A DNA stretch of 64,000 nucleotides from Xanthomonas campestris pv. badrii (GCF_012848175.1 NZ_CP051651.1:868001-932000); one strand, 5' to 3'; shown: positions 41,550 through 51,552, numbered from the stretch's first letter. Made by a program: numbers and translations. Notes: generated from the sequence alone by a model not told the origin.

Positions 41550-43498
41550 GAGGAAGCTCCGGTTCGCGGGCGATGCTGCAGCAGGTCTTTCAGAAGTGAG
41601 GCGCTGTCCGAATCAGCGCCAGCGTATCGCGCGGCAGCGAAACGCTGGCTGAGTGCCAACAGTGGCGTGTCGGGGTGTGTGCGGGCGACGCGTTGTGCCC
41701 AGGTGATGGCCGGTTCGTGCGGTTCGCGCGCCAGGCCAAGCTTGCCGTAACGGCGGCCCAGCCGATGCCAGGCGCGCAACAGCGGATCGCGTTCGCGTTC
41801 GCCACGCGCCAGCAGCCACCCCATCCAGGCCAGGGCACCGACGGCAAACACGCCGAAGATGGCGGCCAGCTGGGTGGGATCCAGGCGCTCGATGCCGAAC
41901 GGTTGCAGCAACCGTTGCTGGCGGTCGGCGTTGAAGGACAGCACCAGATCGTTCCAGCCGCGGCGCAGCCAGTCGCTGACCTGGCCCAGGCTGGCCCAGG
42001 CGCCGAGCTGGGCGAAGTCGTTGCCGCCACCGCTTTGCAGGCGATCCTCCAGCGTGTCGTAGATGCGCTCGGGCGCCACTGCGGCAGTGGGGTCCACGCG
42101 CACCCAGCCGCGGCCTGCCAGCCACACCTCGGTCCAGGCATGCGCATCCATGCGCCGCACCACCCAATAATTGCCGAAGCTGTTGTAGGTCCCGCCGGCA
42201 TACCCGGTGACCACGCGCGCGGGGATGCCGGCGGCGCGCATCAGCACCACGAACGCCGAGCTGAAGTGCTCGCAGAATCCGGCCTTCTGCTGGAACAGGA
42301 ATTCGTCGACGCTGTTGCGGCCCAGCAGCGGCGTGTCCAGCGTGTAGGCGAATTCGCGGGTGATCCACTGCAGCGCCCGTTGCACGATGGCATCGTCGTT
42401 GCCGCCAGCCTCGGCACGCCATTGCCCGGCCAGGATGAGCGTGCGTGGATTGAAGCCGGGCGGCAGCGCGAGCGCGCGTTTGCGCAGCTGCCCGGGCAGG
42501 TCGGTGTCGAACCGTGCCGGCGGTGCCGATTGCAGCTCCCAGCGGGTCAGCGCACTCAAGGGGCGCTGCGCAAACAGTTCGTAGTCGGGCGAGAGATCGG
42601 CATTGGCAACGCCCTGGGTCGGCAGGTCCAGCGAGACCAGCTGGCGACGATCGGTGGGCTCGTAATCCATGCGATAGCGATAGGTCTGCGGGCCGGGCGT
42701 GACCGATGCCGGTTGGCCGCGACCGGTCCAGCGCGCGCGCTGCCAGCTGCGGCCGTCGAAATCCCACATCACCGGACCGCGCCAGTAGCGCTGCGGCGGC
42801 GGCGGCGCCTTGCCGGTGAACTGCACGCGCAGCGCCGGGCTGTCGTCGGCCATCAGGTCGATCCATTCGCCCGGCGACATGGTGTCCGACAGGCCGGGCC
42901 GCGACAGTGCGCGTTCGGGCACGCCCCACAGCGGCGAACTCAGGCGCGGCAGCAGCCAGAACGTGGCCAGTGCCAGCGGCACTCCGATCGCCACCAGTTT
43001 GCCGATGCCGCGCAACTGCAGGCGAAGGGTAGGCGTGGTGGTGCGGTGCTCCTCGTCGGCCAGCCGCTGCATGCTGAGCAGGGCGCTGAGCACGGCCAGC
43101 AGTGCCAGGGCCATCGTCGCCGGCCCCTGGTCGAGCAGGAATGCGGCGAATGGAGCGAACAGCGCAAAGCCGAGCAGGCTGCGCGCGTCGCGCAAACTGC
43201 GCAGTTCGGATGCCTTGATCGCCAGCATCGCGGCCAGCACCGCGCAGCCGGTATCGCGACCGAAGCGCATGCCGATCTGCCAGTACACCGCCGCCAGCAT
43301 CGCGATCACCAGCAACAGCCGCAACGGCGCCAGCAGGCTGCCGCGCCAGCTCATCGCCCCGACCAACACCGCGGCCACCGCAATGGTGGCGGCGAGCAGG
43401 CCAGGCAACTGCAGCAGCAGCGGCGCCAGCGCCAGCCAGCTGGTGGCCAGCACCCAGCCACGGCTGGCCTGTGAAATGGGAAGGGCCGGCTCAGTCAT
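41546..43498 (-). CDS. tgpA: TgpA-type transglutaminase-like membrane protein (DUF3488)
   Basis: A 650-residue inner-membrane protein. Several N-terminal membrane helices (about residues 15-190) are followed by a large periplasmic transglutaminase-like domain with catalytic Cys in KAGFCEHFSSAF, His in RRMDAHAWTEVW and Asp in WVRVDPTAA. A last membrane segment (near residue 545, LAAIFGVFAVGALAWMGWLLA) precedes a cytoplasmic DUF4129-like tail. The homologue in Pseudomonas aeruginosa is essential. It lies in the usual moxR-DUF58-tgpA cluster and overlaps both neighbours. Confidence 0.93.
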   Translation of the reverse strand: MTEPALPISQASRGWVLATSWLALAPLLLQLPGLLAATIAVAAVLVGAMSWRGSLLAPLRLLLVIAMLAAVYWQIGMRFGRDTGCAVLAAMLAIKASELRSLRDARSLLGFALFAPFAAFLLDQGPATMALALLAVLSALLSMQRLADEEHRTTTPTLRLQLRGIGKLVAIGVPLALATFWLLPRLSSPLWGVPERALSRPGLSDTMSPGEWIDLMADDSPALRVQFTGKAPPPPQRYWRGPVMWDFDGRSWQRARWTGRGQPASVTPGPQTYRYRMDYEPTDRRQLVSLDLPTQGVANADLSPDYELFAQRPLSALTRWELQSAPPARFDTDLPGQLRKRALALPPGFNPRTLILAGQWRAEAGGNDDAIVQRALQWITREFAYTLDTPLLGRNSVDEFLFQQKAGFCEHFSSAFVVLMRAAGIPARVVTGYAGGTYNSFGNYWVVRRMDAHAWTEVWLAGRGWVRVDPTAAVAPERIYDTLEDRLQSGGGNDFAQLGAWASLGQVSDWLRRGWNDLVLSFNADRQQRLLQPFGIERLDPTQLAAIFGVFAVGALAWMGWLLARGERERDPLLRAWHRLGRRYGKLGLAREPHEPAITWAQRVARTHPDTPLLALSQRFAAARYAGADSDSASLLKDLLQHRPRTGASS

Positions 43499-44447
43499 GG
43501 GGAAGCAGTGCCAGGGCGCGCAGACACAGATGATGGTGCGAGGGCCCTTGCGCAGGCCCCAGCGGCGGCTGGCCGGGCAGCAGCAGGCGATAGCGGCGCC
43601 CGTCGCGTTCGGCCAGGTTGATCCAGCGTGCCAGCCGCGCGATGCGGCGTTCGTAGGGCAGTGCGTGCAGCGTGCGCCAGTCGAGCGTCACTTCGTTGCC
43701 GAGCGGCTGTTCGTACTCGCGCACCAGCAGGGTGTCGCGGCGGGCCGAATGCTTCCAGGAGATCGTGCGCGGTGCGTCGCCGGCGCGGTACGGGCGCAGT
43801 TGGTGCAGTTCCTCGCCCTGGGCGTGCAGACGGGTCTGGTTGGGCGCGCCGGCGCCATCCGGCAGGGTGGGGCCGTGATCCTCGGGCCGGGGGTAGGCCA
43901 GCAGCGGGGTTTCCGGCCACACCCAGGACCACGCACGCACCAGCCCCAGCGGCTGGGTGCTGGACAGGCGGATGCGTTCGATGTCCTGCCAGCCGCGCCG
44001 GGTGGTGGGCACCAGCAGGTCGACTTCGGCGTTGTCGTGATCGAGCAGCGAACAGAAGCCGCTGCTGTCCAGGTGATCCAGGCGCAGGCCACGCCGCAGG
44101 CGGGTGTCGCGGCGGGCCAGCGAGACCCGCATGCGCAGCGGTTCGCCGGCGACCACCGGTTCGGCCGAGACTGCCTCCACGCGCAGCGCCGACAACTGCA
44201 GGTGCGCCATGATGCTGCTGGCGATCCCGGCGGTGGCCAGCAGCAGTGCCAGCAGCAGTGCCGGGTTGTTGTTGTAGTTCAACGCGCCCAGCAACATCGC
44301 CAGCAACAAGGCGCTGACGAACAGGCCGAAGCGGGTCGGCAGCACATAGATCCGTCGCCGATCCAGCACGATCGGCAAGGCTTCCGCGCCCCGCGGACGG
44401 GCCAGCAGGCTGAGTCGGCGGCCAATGCCGCGCAATGACGCACGCAC
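43491..44447 (-). CDS. DUF58 domain protein
   Basis: A 318-residue membrane protein. Two close membrane helices at residues about 38-82 are followed by a beta-sandwich region and the DUF58 signature with GEELHQLRPYRAGDAPRTISWKHSARRDTLLVREYE. Such proteins accompany MoxR ATPases and transglutaminase-like proteins and are thought to act in assembly of envelope complexes. The start is GTG at 44447, 5 nt after the moxR stop. Only a short partial von Willebrand-like core is visible, with no metal-site motif. Confidence 0.9.
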   Translation of the reverse strand: MRASLRGIGRRLSLLARPRGAEALPIVLDRRRIYVLPTRFGLFVSALLLAMLLGALNYNNNPALLLALLLATAGIASSIMAHLQLSALRVEAVSAEPVVAGEPLRMRVSLARRDTRLRRGLRLDHLDSSGFCSLLDHDNAEVDLLVPTTRRGWQDIERIRLSSTQPLGLVRAWSWVWPETPLLAYPRPEDHGPTLPDGAGAPNQTRLHAQGEELHQLRPYRAGDAPRTISWKHSARRDTLLVREYEQPLGNEVTLDWRTLHALPYERRIARLARWINLAERDGRRYRLLLPGQPPLGPAQGPSHHHLCLRALALLPHD

Positions 44448-44452
44448 CGGTA

Positions 44453-45406
44453 TCAGTCCACCGGCACGCTGTGCAGCAGCGCCTTGGCCAGCGCCGGTCC
44501 GGACGAGGATTCGGTTTCCGGCACCAGCCGGTGCCCGGCCACGGCCACGAACAGCGCCTGCACGTCTTCCGGCAGTACATGCTCGCGCCCCAGCAGCAGC
44601 GCGTAAGCCTTGGCGGCGCGCAGCAGCGCGATGCCGGCGCGCGGAGACAGCCCCACCCGAACCCCGGCATGCTGGCGGCTGCGTAGCAGCAGCGCCTGTA
44701 CATAGGCGATCAACGCATCGCTGGTGTGGATCTGGCCGACCCCGGCGCGCAGCGCCACCACGTCGGTATCGCTGAGCTGCGGTGTGGCCTGGGCGATCAA
44801 TTCGCGCCGGTCGGTACCCGACAACAGGGCGCGTTCGGCATCGGCGCTGGGGTAGCCCAGGCTCAGCCGCAGCAGGAAGCGGTCCAGCTGCGAATCGGGC
44901 AGGGGAAACGTGCCCGACAGGTCCACCGGGTTCTGCGTGGCGATGACGAAGAACGGCTCGGGCAAGGCGTGCGTGACGCCGTCGAGGGTGACCTGCTGTT
45001 CGGCCATCGCTTCCAGCAAGGAGCTCTGCGTGCGCGGCGGGGCGCGATTGATTTCATCGGCCAGCAGCACGTTGGTGAACACCGGGCCGGGATGGAATTG
45101 AAACTGGCGCGAGGCGGCATCGTAGACCGATACGCCCAGCACATCGGCCGGCAACAGGTCCGAGGTGAACTGCACGCGCTGGAAACCCAGCCCCAGGCTG
45201 GAGGCCATGGCGTGGGCCAGGGTGGTCTTGCCCAGGCCGGGCAGGTCCTCGATCAATAAATGTCCCCCGGACAGCAGTGCCACGAACGCCAGCCGCACTT
45301 CCTGCGCCTTGCCCAGCAGCAGCGAATTGACCTGGTCCTGCGCGCGCCGCAGCGATTGGCGCAGCGCATCGGTTAGCATTTCCGTGGAACGCAGCGGTGT
45401 CGACAT
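44453..45406 (-). CDS. moxR: MoxR-family AAA+ ATPase
   Basis: A 317-residue cytoplasmic chaperone-type ATPase. Walker A is EDLPGLGKTTLA, Walker B is NVLLADEINRAPPRTQSSLLEAM, and sensor 1 is FFVIATQNPVD. These are followed by the family blocks FPLPDSQLDRFLLRL and LSPRAGIALLRAAKAYALL. It probably remodels a client together with the downstream DUF58 and TgpA proteins. The ATG at 45406 was chosen; it faces the divergent glycosyltransferase start 25 nt away, so both promoters must lie in or near the coding regions. Confidence 0.94.
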   Translation of the reverse strand: MSTPLRSTEMLTDALRQSLRRAQDQVNSLLLGKAQEVRLAFVALLSGGHLLIEDLPGLGKTTLAHAMASSLGLGFQRVQFTSDLLPADVLGVSVYDAASRQFQFHPGPVFTNVLLADEINRAPPRTQSSLLEAMAEQQVTLDGVTHALPEPFFVIATQNPVDLSGTFPLPDSQLDRFLLRLSLGYPSADAERALLSGTDRRELIAQATPQLSDTDVVALRAGVGQIHTSDALIAYVQALLLRSRQHAGVRVGLSPRAGIALLRAAKAYALLLGREHVLPEDVQALFVAVAGHRLVPETESSSGPALAKALLHSVPVD

Positions 45407-45430
45407 CACAATTCCGTAGGTGAGAGAAGA

Positions 45431-47284
45431 GTGCACAGGGCAATGCAGGGGGACCAACGCGCACATCGCACCTTCGTGATCCTGTGGACACTGGCCACTG
45501 CCGTCAAGCTGTTGATCGCTGCACGGTTGCCGTTGTTCGTGGACGAGGCGTTCTACTGGCAGGAAGGCCAGCATCTGGCCGCGGCGTATTCGGATCTGCC
45601 GGGCATGACCGCCTGGCTGACGCGGCTCGGTGTCGAGCTCGGTGGACATCATCTGCTGGCGTTGCGGCTGCCGTTTCTGGCCATCGCCGCGTTGCTGCCG
45701 TGGTTGATCGCGCACATCGCCACGCGCTGGTTCGGCTCCACCCTCGGGTGGCAGGCGGGCAGCCTGACCCTGCTGATGCCGCTGTCGGCCACGCTGGGCA
45801 TCCTGGCGGTGCCGGACGTGCCGATGGCCCTGGCCGCGGTGCTGTGCATGGATGCCGGCGCACGCCTGTTGCGCGAGGTCGATGCCACCAGTGCGCTGGA
45901 GCTCGCCATCGGCCTGGTCATCGGTGCGCTCAGCCACTACCGCTTCGTCGGCGTGATCGGGGTGGGCTGCATTGCGCTGCTGTGCATCCCGCAGGGGCGC
46001 GCGGTGCTGCGCGACCCGCGCATCTGGATGGCGCTGACGGTGGGCGCAGTGAGCTGGCTGCCGCTGTTGTTCTGGAACACCGACCATGACGAGGCCGGGC
46101 TGCGCTTCCAGCTGGTCGACCGGCATCCGTGGCGGTTCCAGATCAGCGGTCTGTGGTTCCTGCTGATCCAGGCGGTGGCCGTGACGCCGCTATTGGCGTG
46201 GGCGATGCTCAAGGTGGGCCTGGCCGGCACCCGCACCGGCGGTGGGTCACGCGCGCAATGGCGCTACTTCGGCCTGCTGGGCGGCATCTCCACCGTGGCG
46301 ATCTTCGTGGTCGGCTTCTTCAGCGATGCCGAACGCATCAGCTTCCATTGGCCGCTGCCTGGCTATCTCGCGCTGCTGGTGCCGGTGCCGATGATCCTGA
46401 TGCGCTGGCCGCATCCGCTGCGACGTGCCGCCTGGCTGCTTGCGCTGCTCGGCATGCTCGGCGCGTATGGGTACTACCTGGCGGTGTCGGTACCCTCCAT
46501 TCGCGCGCAGGCGGCGGGCGAAAAATACTACCCACGCAATTTTGCCGGCTGGAACGATCTGGCGCGTGCGGTCAAGCGCCAGCTGGCGCAGATGCCGCCG
46601 GGCACGCGCGTGCTGGCGGAGAATTTCAAGGTCGGCGCCGAGCTCGGTTTCCAGTTGCGCAATGCGCAGATTCAGGTGCTGCATGCCGAGTTGAACGACA
46701 AGCACGGGCGCAGCGCGCAGCTGCAGCAGTGGGGCCTGCTCAGCGACGGCACGCGTGAGGGACCGCGATTGCTGGTGCTGTCGCCCAGCGATCAGCGCTA
46801 CCGCGATCTGCTCGCGCGCTATCACGCCATCTGCGACATGGTCGGGCCGTTGCCGCCGCCGACCGTGGTCTCCACCGATCATGGCTACCAACGCTTCCTG
46901 TTGTTCGCATTGCCGGCCCAGCGCGCACCCGGGCCATGCGTGGCCCCGGCGATGGCGTGGATCGATACGCCGCTGCCGGATGCGAACGTCGCTGGCCGGG
47001 TGCAGGTGCGCGGCTGGGCCTTCAAGGATGGCATCGGGCTGGCGGATGTGGAGCTGCTGCTCGACGGCCGCCCGGTGGCGAACGCCGAGTATGGCAGTGC
47101 GCTGGACGTGCGCCCGTACTGGAAAATCTCCACCGACCCGCAGCATCCGAATGTCGGCTTTTCCGCCACGCTCGACACGCAGGCGTTGCCGCCCGGCACG
47201 CATTGGTTGGGACTGCGCCTGCACGGCCGCGACGGCAGCGTCGAGGACTGGTGGGAACAACCCGTCACCGTTTCCGCACCCTAG
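45431..47284 (+). CDS. GT39/ArnT-like membrane glycosyltransferase
   Basis: A 617-residue polytopic membrane protein of the dolichyl-phosphate-mannose-protein mannosyltransferase (PMT/ArnT) type. The first loop has the conserved acidic patch (FVDEAFYWQEGQHLAAAYSDLPGMTAWLTRLGV) typical of lipid-linked sugar transferases. About 8-10 membrane helices follow, and then a soluble C-terminal part (about residues 370-617) with a beta-rich GRVQVRGWAFKDGIGLADVELLLDG module. The start is GTG at 45431 or the ATG 12 nt later. The next gene, a GT2 enzyme, begins 8 nt after its stop and may make its lipid-linked donor. Confidence 0.85.
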   Translation: MHRAMQGDQRAHRTFVILWTLATAVKLLIAARLPLFVDEAFYWQEGQHLAAAYSDLPGMTAWLTRLGVELGGHHLLALRLPFLAIAALLPWLIAHIATRWFGSTLGWQAGSLTLLMPLSATLGILAVPDVPMALAAVLCMDAGARLLREVDATSALELAIGLVIGALSHYRFVGVIGVGCIALLCIPQGRAVLRDPRIWMALTVGAVSWLPLLFWNTDHDEAGLRFQLVDRHPWRFQISGLWFLLIQAVAVTPLLAWAMLKVGLAGTRTGGGSRAQWRYFGLLGGISTVAIFVVGFFSDAERISFHWPLPGYLALLVPVPMILMRWPHPLRRAAWLLALLGMLGAYGYYLAVSVPSIRAQAAGEKYYPRNFAGWNDLARAVKRQLAQMPPGTRVLAENFKVGAELGFQLRNAQIQVLHAELNDKHGRSAQLQQWGLLSDGTREGPRLLVLSPSDQRYRDLLARYHAICDMVGPLPPPTVVSTDHGYQRFLLFALPAQRAPGPCVAPAMAWIDTPLPDANVAGRVQVRGWAFKDGIGLADVELLLDGRPVANAEYGSALDVRPYWKISTDPQHPNVGFSATLDTQALPPGTHWLGLRLHGRDGSVEDWWEQPVTVSAP

Positions 47285-47292
47285 ATCCCGCA

Positions 47293-48285
47293 ATGACCGA
47301 TAACCTCTTTCCCCATCCCGCGCTTGCGTCCGGGATTCGCATCGCCGTGCTGGTGCCCTGCCACAACGAGGCGGCGACCGTGGCCGAGGTGGTCGGCGCT
47401 TTCGCCGCGGCCCTGCCGGGCGCTGTCGTGTACGTGCTGGACAACAATTCCAGCGACGCGACTGCCGCGATTGCGGCCGACGCCGGCGCACAGGTATGCC
47501 GCGTCGCGCTGCAGGGCAAGGGCAATGTGGTGCGGCGTGGATTTGCCGATGTGGAAGCCGACATCTATGTGCTGGTCGATGGCGATGCCACCTACGATGC
47601 CGCTGCTGCACCTGTGCTGGTGCGCAAGCTGGTCGACGAACGGCTGGACATGGTGGTCGGCGCGCGACGCGATCAGCAGCAGGCCGCTTATCGGCCCGGT
47701 CATCGCGTCGGCAACGTATTGCTGACGCGTTGCGTGGGGCTGCTGTTCGGTCGCAGTTTCGACGACATGCTGTCCGGCTATCGCGTGTTCTCGCGGCGCT
47801 ACGTCAAGTCCTTCGCTGCGCATGCGCAGGGGTTCGAAACCGAAACCGAACTGGCCGTGCACGCATTGCAGTTGCGCATGCCGGTTGCCGAGGTCGAAAC
47901 CGCCTACGGCGTGCGCCCGGAAGGCTCGCAAAGCAAGTTGAATACCTGGCGCGATGGCTGGCGCATCCTCACCACCATCGCCAAGTTGTTCAAGGCCGAG
48001 CGGCCGTTGCTGTTCTTCTCGATCGGCTTCGTGCTCAGTGCTGCGTTGTCGATCGTGCTGGCGATCCCCTTGCTGGAAACCTACCTGCAGACCGGCCTGG
48101 TGCCGCGCTTTCCCACGGCGATCCTGTGCGTGGCATTGATGTTGCTGGGCTTCCTGCTGCTGGCCTGCGGCTTGATCCTGGACACGGTCACGCGCGGGCG
48201 TGTGGAAGCCAAGCATCTGGCCTACCTCGCCGAACCGGGCGTGGGGAGTCTGCAGGCGATGTCGCATGCAAGGGATGCGCATTGA
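47293..48285 (+). CDS. GT2-family glycosyltransferase (dolichol-phosphate sugar synthase-like)
   Basis: A 330-residue enzyme expected to load a sugar from a nucleotide donor onto a polyprenyl phosphate. The GT-A core is RIAVLVPCHNEAATVAEVV, YVLDNNSSDAT and LVDGDATYD (DxD-like), then DDMLSGYRVFSRRYVKSF and FETETELAVHALQLRMPVAEV. Two C-terminal membrane helices (about 240-262 and 275-300) resemble GtrB/DPMS-type enzymes. It sits between two polytopic membrane proteins, and its stop overlaps the start of the next gene (TGATG). Together the three may glycosylate an envelope glycan or glycolipid. Confidence 0.88.
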   Translation: MTDNLFPHPALASGIRIAVLVPCHNEAATVAEVVGAFAAALPGAVVYVLDNNSSDATAAIAADAGAQVCRVALQGKGNVVRRGFADVEADIYVLVDGDATYDAAAAPVLVRKLVDERLDMVVGARRDQQQAAYRPGHRVGNVLLTRCVGLLFGRSFDDMLSGYRVFSRRYVKSFAAHAQGFETETELAVHALQLRMPVAEVETAYGVRPEGSQSKLNTWRDGWRILTTIAKLFKAERPLLFFSIGFVLSAALSIVLAIPLLETYLQTGLVPRFPTAILCVALMLLGFLLLACGLILDTVTRGRVEAKHLAYLAEPGVGSLQAMSHARDAH

Positions 48286-50114
48286 TGGCAGCCGCGACCG
48301 GCTCCGCGACCATTGCCCGCCGAGCGCGCCTGTTGCACTGGGCGGACCGGCGGTTCGGCTTTCATTCGCCGCGGCATGTCGTCGCGGCGGTCTGTGCTGT
48401 GGTGCTACTCGGCGCGCTGCTGTCGCTCGGCCTCGGCCAGGATGCCAACTGGGATCTGCGCAATTACCACCTCTACATCGGAGATGCGTGGGTCAATCAG
48501 CGCCTGGGCGTGGATCTGGCGCCTGCGCAGATGCAGAGCTACTTCAGCCCGCTGCTGGATGCGCTGCATGCCGGATTGATGCTACGTCTGCCGGGGCCGC
48601 TGGCGGGGGCCTTGCTGGGCGCCTTGCACGCGTTGGTCTTCATTCCGGTGGCGGCGGTGGCGTGGCGGGTGCTGTCGACCCATCCCCGGCGCGCGCAGTG
48701 GGCGCCGCTGCTCGCGCTGGCCGGCATGTGCAGTGCGGTGTTCCTGTCCGAACTGGGCAGCACCATGGGCGATACCGCCAGTGCGATACCGGTGCTGGGG
48801 GCCGTGGCCACCATGCTGTGGGCACAGGCCAGGGCGCGCAACGGTGCGGGCGTTGGGCGGTTATGGGTCATGGCCGGCGCGCTGATCGGGCTGGCGGTGT
48901 CGCTCAAGCTCACCAACGCACTGTACGCGCTGGCCTTGGCACCGGCGATGCTCTGCGATGGCGGGCGCGGGCGCTCGCGCGTGATTGCGCTCGGCATTGT
49001 CTCGGGCACGGCGTTGCTGGTGGTGGCGCTGGTGGTTGGTCCCTGGTACTGGCAGGTGTGGCAGCACCTGGGCAACCCGTTGTTTCCGCAATTCAACGGC
49101 ATCTTCCAATCGCCACTGGCGGCGCCGGTGTCGATTGCCGATGTGCGCTGGCTGCCACGCAACCTCGGCGAACAGCTGATCTGGCCGCTGCTGTTTACGC
49201 TCAAGCCACAGCGGATCGGCGATCTCGGTCTGGTGCAGGCAGGTTGGGCGGTGTTGTATGCGGTAGTCGTGATCGCGCTGGGGCGCAGCGTGCTGCGGCG
49301 TCCGGTGCGGGCGGGTGAGCTCGATCGCTCCGGTGTCGTGCTGCTGGTCTTCTTCGGCGTTGCCTACGTGCTGTGGCAGGCGATCTTCAGCATTCATCGC
49401 TACCTGGTGGTGCTGGAGCTGCTGGCACCGCTGGTGCTGTGGATCGTGTGCCGACGCGCCTTTGCAACTCGGCCTGAGCGCAAGGCGGCCTGGTTGATCG
49501 GTCTGTGCGCGCTGGTGGCGGTGGTGGGATGGAAGGATTGGGGGCACGAGTCCTGGGCGCGCGACAGTTTTCGGGTCGAGCAGCCGGAACTTGGCGATTC
49601 GGCTGCCGCGACCGTGTTGCTGGTCGGCGACGAGCCGCAGTCCTGGCGCGTGCCGCTGCTGCCGCAACAGGCGCGCTACATCGGGGTGGCCACCAACATC
49701 TCCGAAACAGATCCGTATCGCCAGCGCGTGCGTGCGTTGATCGCCGAGCGGGCGCGGCTCTATGCGATGTTGGGTGCGGCGCGCGACAAGCAGCAGTTGC
49801 GTGTCGATCGAATGAACCACCTGGCACAACAGCTGGGCTGGGATGTCCAGCCGCAGTGCACGCGGCTGCGCTGGCTGATCGCGCGCGGGCTGCGTGCCGG
49901 GCTGGCGGAGGTACAGCCAGGACGCTGTCTGCTCACGGTGCCCAAGGGCAAGGCGCTGGATACCGCCGCTGCGGACCGCGCGGTGCGCGAGGCTGCGCAG
50001 CAGCGTCTTGCTGCGTATGGGTTGACGTTGGATCCGGCGCGCTGCCGCACCTTGTCCTCGCAGGTCGGGCAGGCCGACTATCCCTATCAGTTCTGCGAAC
50101 TGGCGCGTCCGTAG
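48285..50114 (+). CDS. polytopic inner-membrane protein, glycosyltransferase-like
   Basis: A 609-residue membrane protein with roughly ten helices. The first loop after helix 1 has DANWDLRNYHLYIGDAWVNQRLGVDLAPAQMQSYFSPLLD. This resembles the acidic first loop of GT-C transferases, although I cannot assign a named family. A soluble C-terminal part (about residues 430-609) contains DEPQSWRVPLLPQQARYIGVATNISETD and ends YPYQFCELARP. The gene is translationally coupled to the GT2 gene upstream. The role is inferred from context only. Confidence 0.75.
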   Translation: MAAATGSATIARRARLLHWADRRFGFHSPRHVVAAVCAVVLLGALLSLGLGQDANWDLRNYHLYIGDAWVNQRLGVDLAPAQMQSYFSPLLDALHAGLMLRLPGPLAGALLGALHALVFIPVAAVAWRVLSTHPRRAQWAPLLALAGMCSAVFLSELGSTMGDTASAIPVLGAVATMLWAQARARNGAGVGRLWVMAGALIGLAVSLKLTNALYALALAPAMLCDGGRGRSRVIALGIVSGTALLVVALVVGPWYWQVWQHLGNPLFPQFNGIFQSPLAAPVSIADVRWLPRNLGEQLIWPLLFTLKPQRIGDLGLVQAGWAVLYAVVVIALGRSVLRRPVRAGELDRSGVVLLVFFGVAYVLWQAIFSIHRYLVVLELLAPLVLWIVCRRAFATRPERKAAWLIGLCALVAVVGWKDWGHESWARDSFRVEQPELGDSAAATVLLVGDEPQSWRVPLLPQQARYIGVATNISETDPYRQRVRALIAERARLYAMLGAARDKQQLRVDRMNHLAQQLGWDVQPQCTRLRWLIARGLRAGLAEVQPGRCLLTVPKGKALDTAAADRAVREAAQQRLAAYGLTLDPARCRTLSSQVGQADYPYQFCELARP

Positions 50115-50259
50115 CAAGGATCGGCAGGGGCGGGGCAGGCCATCGCCAGGGAGTGGCTCGGTGGTTTGGCCGGCCTGACATTTAGCAGGGCGGTGCTGTT
50201 GCCGCTGTCCTGCGTCTGCCGGCCGATGCTCCTGCCGCACGCTGCGGCCGGAGCGGGTA

Positions 50260-50832
50260 TCAGGGAAGCACGAACCCCGCCTGCCGCAGCAGCCGCGTCA
50301 ACGCGATCAGCGGCAGGCCGATCAATGCGGTGGGGTCGCTGGTGCGAATGGCGTCGAACAGGCTGACGCCCAGGCCTTCGCACTTGAAGCTGCCTGCGCA
50401 ATCCAGCGCAGGCTCGGCGGCAAGGTAGCGGTCGATCCCTGCCGACGTCAGCGGGCGCAACTGCACTTCGGTCAGGTCCAGCGCGTGCGCTGTGCGTCCA
50501 GGGCCGACCAAGCTCACTGCCGTATGGAAGCGCACCATGCGGCCGGACATCGCAGTCAGTTGCGCATGCGCCCGCTCCAGCGTTCCCGGTTTGCCCAGGA
50601 CCTCGCCGTCCAGATCAGCGACCTGGTCCGAGCCGATCACCCAGGCGTCGGGGGCGCCGGCCGCCACTGCAGCGGCCTTTTCGGCAGCCAGGCGGCTGGC
50701 CAGGGCCGCCGGCCGTTCGCCCGGCCGTGCCTGCTCATCGACCTGCGGGCTGGCGGTGCTGAACTCCAGTTGCAGGCGGCCGAGCAGGTCGCGCCGGTAG
50801 ACGGAGGTGGAGGCAAGGATCAGGCGTGGCAT
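50260..50832 (-). CDS. yceF: Maf-family nucleotide pyrophosphatase (YceF type)
   Basis: A 190-residue house-cleaning phosphatase; the YceF subgroup hydrolyses m7GTP. Family blocks: LILASTSVYRRDLLGRL (ASxSxxR-like loop), ERPAALASRLAAEKAAAVA, WVIGSDQVADLDGEVLGKPGT with the catalytic Asp, and AGSFKCEGLGVSLFD. The start may be 50832 or the adjacent Met codon at 50835. It diverges from yceD-rpmF, the same neighbourhood as in E. coli. Confidence 0.93.
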   Translation of the reverse strand: MPRLILASTSVYRRDLLGRLQLEFSTASPQVDEQARPGERPAALASRLAAEKAAAVAAGAPDAWVIGSDQVADLDGEVLGKPGTLERAHAQLTAMSGRMVRFHTAVSLVGPGRTAHALDLTEVQLRPLTSAGIDRYLAAEPALDCAGSFKCEGLGVSLFDAIRTSDPTALIGLPLIALTRLLRQAGFVLP

Positions 50833-50944
50833 CATGGGCGTGGCCAAGGGCGGGCAGGGGAGTCTGCCAGCCTGCACCGGTTGCAGCATCTGTGAATGGG
50901 TGCATTTGACATGGCTACGGCGGGTCTTTAACATTCTGTGGCTT

Positions 50945-51454
50945 ATGTCCGCGAACGTACCCGAAATGCTGGATGCTTGGCGGATGGTCGCAGCGCGCAG
51001 GCGCTTCGATGGCCGCATCCCGCTATCTGCGATGACTCGCTTGCAGGGAAGTCTGGTCGATACCGAGGGCGAATGCGTCTATTCGCTTCAATTCGATCAG
51101 GACGCTCTGCTCAAGGTCGCCTATGTCGAACTCAGCATCGATGTCGAGCTGCCGCTGGCCTGCCAGCGCACCTTGCAGCGGTTTCTGTATCCGGTGCAGG
51201 TCAGGCAGCGTCTTGGACTGATCCGCGACGAGGACGAAGAGGCCGCGTTGCCGCCCGACTACGAAGCCTTGCTGGTGCCCGACGACGGCATGCTGCGGGC
51301 GATGGATCTGGTGGAGGACGAGCTGGTGCTGTCGGTGCCGGTCGTGCCGATGGCGCCGGGGAGCGAGGCTGTCGAGGCCGAGTGGGTTCCGAGCCAGGAA
51401 GAGCAAGACAAGGCCAGTCCGTTCGCGGCGCTGGCAGCGTTGAAGAAACAGTAA
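50945..51454 (+). CDS. yceD: YceD (DUF177) family protein
   Basis: A 169-residue protein of the DUF177 family, which includes plant proteins linked to 23S rRNA and is nearly always encoded just before rpmF. Recognisable parts are VYSLQFDQDALLKVAYVELSIDVELPLACQRTLQRF and the acidic DYEALLVPDDGMLRAMDLVEDELVLSVPVVPM. The ATG at 50945 is the first after the divergent yceF region. It ends about 100 nt before rpmF, probably in one operon. Confidence 0.93.
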   Translation: MSANVPEMLDAWRMVAARRRFDGRIPLSAMTRLQGSLVDTEGECVYSLQFDQDALLKVAYVELSIDVELPLACQRTLQRFLYPVQVRQRLGLIRDEDEEAALPPDYEALLVPDDGMLRAMDLVEDELVLSVPVVPMAPGSEAVEAEWVPSQEEQDKASPFAALAALKKQ

Positions 51455-51552
51455 CCGCCGCTGTTAAGGGCGGAAAGACAGGTCGACGCGGGCGTAGAGC
51501 GTGCTGTTCGACTCAACAGATCAAGTTATCGAACTAAAGTTGGAGCAATCCC